Shown here: piece by piece, positions 6,326 through 9,797 of the stretch
Layout: each line of letters starts with the position of its first letter
Position numbering within the stretch: position 1 is the first letter of the stretch
Assembly: GCA_036012565.1 (NCBI GenBank)
Contig: DASCPP010000139.1
Span: 1 to 9,797, forward strand
Reading direction: 5' to 3'
DNA: 9,797 nt
DNA from: DUAL01 sp036012565
Lineage (GTDB): Bacteria; Bacteroidota; Bacteroidia; Flavobacteriales; BACL11
Program-made: the position numbers and the translations under genes
Notes under the pieces: model-generated
Database searches by the model: none
What the model was told of the DNA's origin: nothing
Seen by the model: only the letters and a program-made list of their open reading frames with translations

Positions 6326-9300
6326 ATGAAAAACGCTTTAACTACATTATTACTGCTTTGTGCTGTACTTTCTCATTCTCAGGAACAATACAATCCATTA
6401 GTCAAACCAAATACTTACAGAAATGTCGATAACCCCAATTATTGGAAAAATAAAATGCCAAATGCTGCTTATTGGCAACAAGATGTTCATTACAGAATAA
6501 ATGCAAATATTGATGAAGAAACCGATATTATTTCGGGGGATGAAACCCTAACTTATTGGAATAACTCTCCCGATAATCTGGACTTTGTTTATTTCCATTT
6601 GTACCAAAATGCTTTTCAACCAGATTCATATTTGGATGAATTGCAAAAAGAGAATGGAAAATCTCCAAAATACGGAAACTATGAGTCTGAAAAATTAGGA
6701 ACAGTTATAGAGAGTATATTTGTGAATGGGGAAAAAGTAAAAACTGTTTTAGATAACACTATTTTGAAAGTCTATCTACCAAACACGCTTAAGTCTAAAG
6801 AAATAACTACTTTCAAAATAAAATTTAAAACCTATTTTGATCAAGGCGAAGTTAGAAGAAGAATGAAAGTATATGATGCATGGGGAAATAAACATTATAA
6901 TGGAGTTCATTGGTACCCAAGAATATCGGTTTATGATGCAAAGTTTGGGTGGACTACTGATCAGCATTTAGGAAGAGAGTTTTATGGAAATTTCGGCTGT
7001 TATGATGTGGAGCTAACTTTTGCTTCCAATTTTGTAGTAGAAGCTACAGGGTTCTTACAAAACAGGGAAGAAGTTCTGCCAAAAAATTTAAGAAATAAGC
7101 TAGATATCAAAAACTTTAAAGATAAACCATGGAATTCTCCTCCATCAGTAATTACAGAATATAAAAAAGGGGAAACAAAAGTATGGAAATATCATGCTGA
7201 GAATGTACACGATTTTGCTTTTACTGCAGATCCTACTTACAGAATCGGAGAGGCCTGGTGGGAAGATAAAGTATGTTACTCATTAGTACAAGAGCCACAT
7301 GCAAGTAGATGGCAAAATGCAGCTGAATTTGGCGCAAATTGCCTAAAAGTCTTTTCTGAAGATTTTGGAAGATATGTATATCACAAAGTAATTGTAGCTG
7401 ACGCAAGAAGTGGAATGGAGTATCCTATGATTACATTAGATGGAGGTAGTGATCCAGGATATAGAGGATTACTAGCGCATGAAATAGGACATATGTGGTT
7501 TTTTGGTCAGGTAGGAAATAATGAAACTTATCGGGCTCTTTTAGATGAAGGGTTCACTCAATTTTTAACTGCCTGGGGCTTGATAAGAATTGATGGGGAG
7601 TACTTGGTGCAAAATACAAGTAAAAATAAATTTGTTGCAAAACACACTAAGCCCACAAAAGCCATTGATAGTAGAGTATACTATGCTTACATCAATGATG
7701 CTACAAAATATAATGATCCCAAAATTAGCACCCATTCCGATTGCTTTCATGGGGCATTACGTCATGGTGGTGGTTATCGTCATGTTTATTATAAAACAGC
7801 TACTATGCTGTATAATTTACAGTATCTATTAGGAGATGATCTTTTTCTAGAAGCAATACAATATTATTTCGAAACTTGGAAGATTGCTCATCCTTATAAT
7901 GAGGATTTCAGAAATGCAATTATTCAATACACTAAGGTGGATTTGAACTGGTTTTTTGATCAGTGGCTAGAAACTTCAAAACGCCTTGACTATGGTATTG
8001 ATGGCGTTAAAGATTTAGGTGATGAGTATTATGCTATTGAGTTTGAAAGAAAAGGCAGAATGCAAATGCCTATTGATTTTAGGGTGATTGCAAATAATGG
8101 AAAATCCTACGATTTTCATATTCCAAACACTTGGTTTGTAAAAAAAACAGATGCCACAGTGCTTACTAAGTGGCATGGTTGGGATAAGCTCTATCCTAAA
8201 TATACTGCAAGAGTAAAAATACCCTCAGGAATAAAAGATGTGATAATTGATCCAACACAAAGATTAGGAGATGCGTATATGCTAGATAATTCTTACAAAT
8301 TTCCTATAAAATACGATTATGATACAAGGTTGTGGAAATATCCTGATTGGAGAAATTACGAAATTAAATTCCGTCCGGATATTTGGTATAATGCTTATGA
8401 CGGTATTCAAGCGGGCTTACATGCAAATGGTGGCTATATGAATCATCACCATTTATTTGATGCAACTGTTTGGATGAACACTGGTGCTATGCAAAAGAAA
8501 GATGTAAGCGACCCTGATTTGTATGATGTTTTTTCATATAGATTGAATTACAACACTAATTTGGATAAGATTGCTTCAAATTCTAGAATATCATTTAACA
8601 CACAATCCTTGGCGGGACTTTATAATAGCAATATTGGATTGTCAAAGTCGGATGCAAGTAGAAATAATATTTTTAGTATTAATCTGCTTAGCAAGTATCG
8701 CCCAGAAATTAGCGATTTGAATTATTTACTTTATCCTGAAAATTGGGGCGTAAATAAACTTAATAACAGAATTGATTTCAGTTATGAGCATAATTATAAA
8801 TATCGCTCTGGAAATGGAAAATTAACTCTTGAGATAAAAAATTCTGCATTGGGAAGCGAATACGACTATAATTTATTTAGTTTGCTAGCAGTAAACAACA
8901 TCAAAAAAGGAAAATTGAAAATAAAAACAAGAAGTTATTTTCAGTTTGGAAGTGGAACAAATTGGGCGCCAGAATCCAAGCTATTTTTGGCTGGATCCAA
9001 CCCTGAAAATTTGATGGATAATAAATATACAAGAGCCTCTGGTTTTTTCCCTAACGATTGGATGGGATATGATTATACCACCAACTTCTTTCATGCTGGC
9101 GGAGGGCTTAATTTAAGAGGGTATACTGGTTATTTAGCCCCTGAATTTGACGATAATGGCGTGATTACTAACTTTGTCTACAATGGAACATCTGGAGCAT
9201 CATTTAGCACAGAAATTGACTTTACAAAATACATGCCTTATGAGTTTAGAAAATCTGGAATTACCTATTATTCCTTTGCGGATGCGGGTGTAATTACAAA

Positions 9301-9520
9301 TGAAAAACTAAATAAGAATAATTTGGAAGATGCTTTTGATGATGTAAGGGTGGATGCTGGATTTGGTTTGGCTTATTCCTTTAATAGTTGGGGACCATTG
9401 GCAATGGTAAAACCTATTACTATTAGGTTAGATATGCCGCTTTTCTTAAACAAGCCACCAGCTACAAATGAAGATTTCTTGCAAATGAGATGGTTAATCG
9501 GAATTAATAGAGCATTTTAA
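6326..9520 (+). CDS. Secreted M1 family metallopeptidase fused to an Omp85-like outer-membrane beta-barrel
   Basis: Predicted zinc aminopeptidase of the cell envelope, 1064 residues. An N-terminal signal peptide (MKNALTTLLLLCAVLSHS, then QEQ) is clear. The M1 part covers about 30-650: GMEYP at 363-367 (variant of GxMEN, E365 binding the substrate N-terminus), and HEIGH at 385-389 with zinc ligands H385, H389 and E408 and catalytic E386, exactly HEXXH-X18-E. The likely transition-state tyrosine is Y488 in YYKTATML. The M1 part ends near DPTQRLGD (642-649). The remaining ~400 residues show alternating amphipathic strands, LFLAGS (886-891), LRGY (930-933), FADAG, GFGLAYSF and PITIRLDMPLF, and end in Phe, as in Omp85/surface antigen (D15-type) barrels. 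Ordinary M1 enzymes lack such a barrel. No clear POTRA domain separates the two parts. The gene overlaps galE by one base. The peptidase assignment is firm; the barrel assignment is motif-based, and substrate and topology are inferred. Confidence 0.92.
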   Translation: MKNALTTLLLLCAVLSHSQEQYNPLVKPNTYRNVDNPNYWKNKMPNAAYWQQDVHYRINANIDEETDIISGDETLTYWNNSPDNLDFVYFHLYQNAFQPDSYLDELQKENGKSPKYGNYESEKLGTVIESIFVNGEKVKTVLDNTILKVYLPNTLKSKEITTFKIKFKTYFDQGEVRRRMKVYDAWGNKHYNGVHWYPRISVYDAKFGWTTDQHLGREFYGNFGCYDVELTFASNFVVEATGFLQNREEVLPKNLRNKLDIKNFKDKPWNSPPSVITEYKKGETKVWKYHAENVHDFAFTADPTYRIGEAWWEDKVCYSLVQEPHASRWQNAAEFGANCLKVFSEDFGRYVYHKVIVADARSGMEYPMITLDGGSDPGYRGLLAHEIGHMWFFGQVGNNETYRALLDEGFTQFLTAWGLIRIDGEYLVQNTSKNKFVAKHTKPTKAIDSRVYYAYINDATKYNDPKISTHSDCFHGALRHGGGYRHVYYKTATMLYNLQYLLGDDLFLEAIQYYFETWKIAHPYNEDFRNAIIQYTKVDLNWFFDQWLETSKRLDYGIDGVKDLGDEYYAIEFERKGRMQMPIDFRVIANNGKSYDFHIPNTWFVKKTDATVLTKWHGWDKLYPKYTARVKIPSGIKDVIIDPTQRLGDAYMLDNSYKFPIKYDYDTRLWKYPDWRNYEIKFRPDIWYNAYDGIQAGLHANGGYMNHHHLFDATVWMNTGAMQKKDVSDPDLYDVFSYRLNYNTNLDKIASNSRISFNTQSLAGLYNSNIGLSKSDASRNNIFSINLLSKYRPEISDLNYLLYPENWGVNKLNNRIDFSYEHNYKYRSGNGKLTLEIKNSALGSEYDYNLFSLLAVNNIKKGKLKIKTRSYFQFGSGTNWAPESKLFLAGSNPENLMDNKYTRASGFFPNDWMGYDYTTNFFHAGGGLNLRGYTGYLAPEFDDNGVITNFVYNGTSGASFSTEIDFTKYMPYEFRKSGITYYSFADAGVITNEKLNKNNLEDAFDDVRVDAGFGLAYSFNSWGPLAMVKPITIRLDMPLFLNKPPATNEDFLQMRWLIGINRAF

Positions 9521-9797
9521 TGAAGAAAATACTTGTAACTGGAGGAGCAGGATATATTGGTTCACATACAGTTGTAGAACTAATAAATGCTGGCTATACT
9601 CCTATTATAATTGATAATCTTTGTAATACTTCAACTCAAAACATTGATGGAATTGAGAAAATAATTGGAAAGGGAGTAAAATGGCACAATGTTGATTGTA
9701 CTGATAAAAAAGCAATGGATAAAGTATTTTCTGAAGAAGGAAAGATAGAAGGTACTATTCACTTTGCTGCTTACAAAGCAGTTGAGGAATCAGTGCA
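9520..9797 (+). CDS. galE: UDP-glucose 4-epimerase GalE (N-terminal part, truncated by window end)
   Basis: Interconverts UDP-glucose and UDP-galactose using bound NAD, supplying galactose units for polysaccharide and lipopolysaccharide and serving the Leloir pathway. Ninety-two residues are visible, out of about 335-340 expected. They start MKKILVTGGAGYIGSHTVVEL, here spelled only to show the Rossmann fingerprint GGAGYIGSH (8-16), which binds NAD. The acidic end of strand 2 is seen in IIIDNLCNT, a mid-domain aspartate in VDCTD, and HFAAYKAVEESV near the window end matches the typical GalE HFAAxKAVGES motif. The YxxxK catalytic pair would lie beyond the window. The ATG at 9520-9522 shares a base with the stop of the M1-barrel gene (TAATG), suggesting translational coupling. 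Other sugar-nucleotide epimerases share the fold, but the HFAAYKAVEES motif favours GalE. Confidence 0.93.
   Translation, partial: MKKILVTGGAGYIGSHTVVELINAGYTPIIIDNLCNTSTQNIDGIEKIIGKGVKWHNVDCTDKKAMDKVFSEEGKIEGTIHFAAYKAVEESV

Noticed and set aside
7590..7832. Plus-strand 80-codon frame inside the M1 peptidase gene (also minus-strand 6776-6967 and 7565-7750)
   Set aside because: They are nested in the conserved M1 domain. The apparent hydrophobic tail of the plus-strand frame comes from reading the peptidase codons out of frame.

Overview
The window looks like ordinary chromosomal DNA of a Bacteroidota bacterium, most likely a flavobacterium or close relative. The evidence is A+T-rich composition, matches to the Bacteroidota promoter -7 motif TAnnTTTG upstream of genes, little use of Shine-Dalgarno sequences, tightly overlapping genes, and the protein families themselves (PanB, PriA, RlmH, NadC and YihY of Bacteroidota type). 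I see no insertion sequences, phage genes, CRISPR, tRNA or rRNA, and no gene-free stretch longer than about 110 bases.

Layout. (1) 1-1515, plus strand: the last codons of an upstream gene, then panB (pantothenate/CoA synthesis) and an RluA-type pseudouridine synthase, joined by TAATG stop/start overlaps. (2) 1512-4517, minus strand: priA (replication restart helicase) and rlmH (23S rRNA methyltransferase). The priA stop overlaps the rluA-type stop tail to tail. The 96-base priA-rlmH gap holds a short heptameric repeat, an 11-bp inverted repeat and a candidate priA promoter. (3) 4524-4540: two candidate -7 elements back to back on opposite strands, for rlmH (leftward) and nadC (rightward). (4) 4553-6291, plus strand: nadC (NAD synthesis, non-ATG start) overlapping a YihY/BrkB membrane protein gene by ATGA. 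(5) 6326-9797, plus strand: a 1064-residue secreted M1 metallopeptidase whose last ~400 residues look like an Omp85/surface-antigen outer-membrane beta-barrel, overlapping by one base the 5' part of galE, which runs off the window.

Most genes are housekeeping: cofactor synthesis (panB, nadC), rRNA/RNA modification (rluA-type, rlmH), replication restart (priA) and sugar-nucleotide metabolism (galE). The most unusual item is the M1 peptidase-outer-membrane barrel fusion. By analogy with patatin-Omp85 proteins (type Vd secretion), it may be a peptidase carried or exported by its own barrel. That role is inference; the peptidase active site and the LRGY barrel motif are directly visible.
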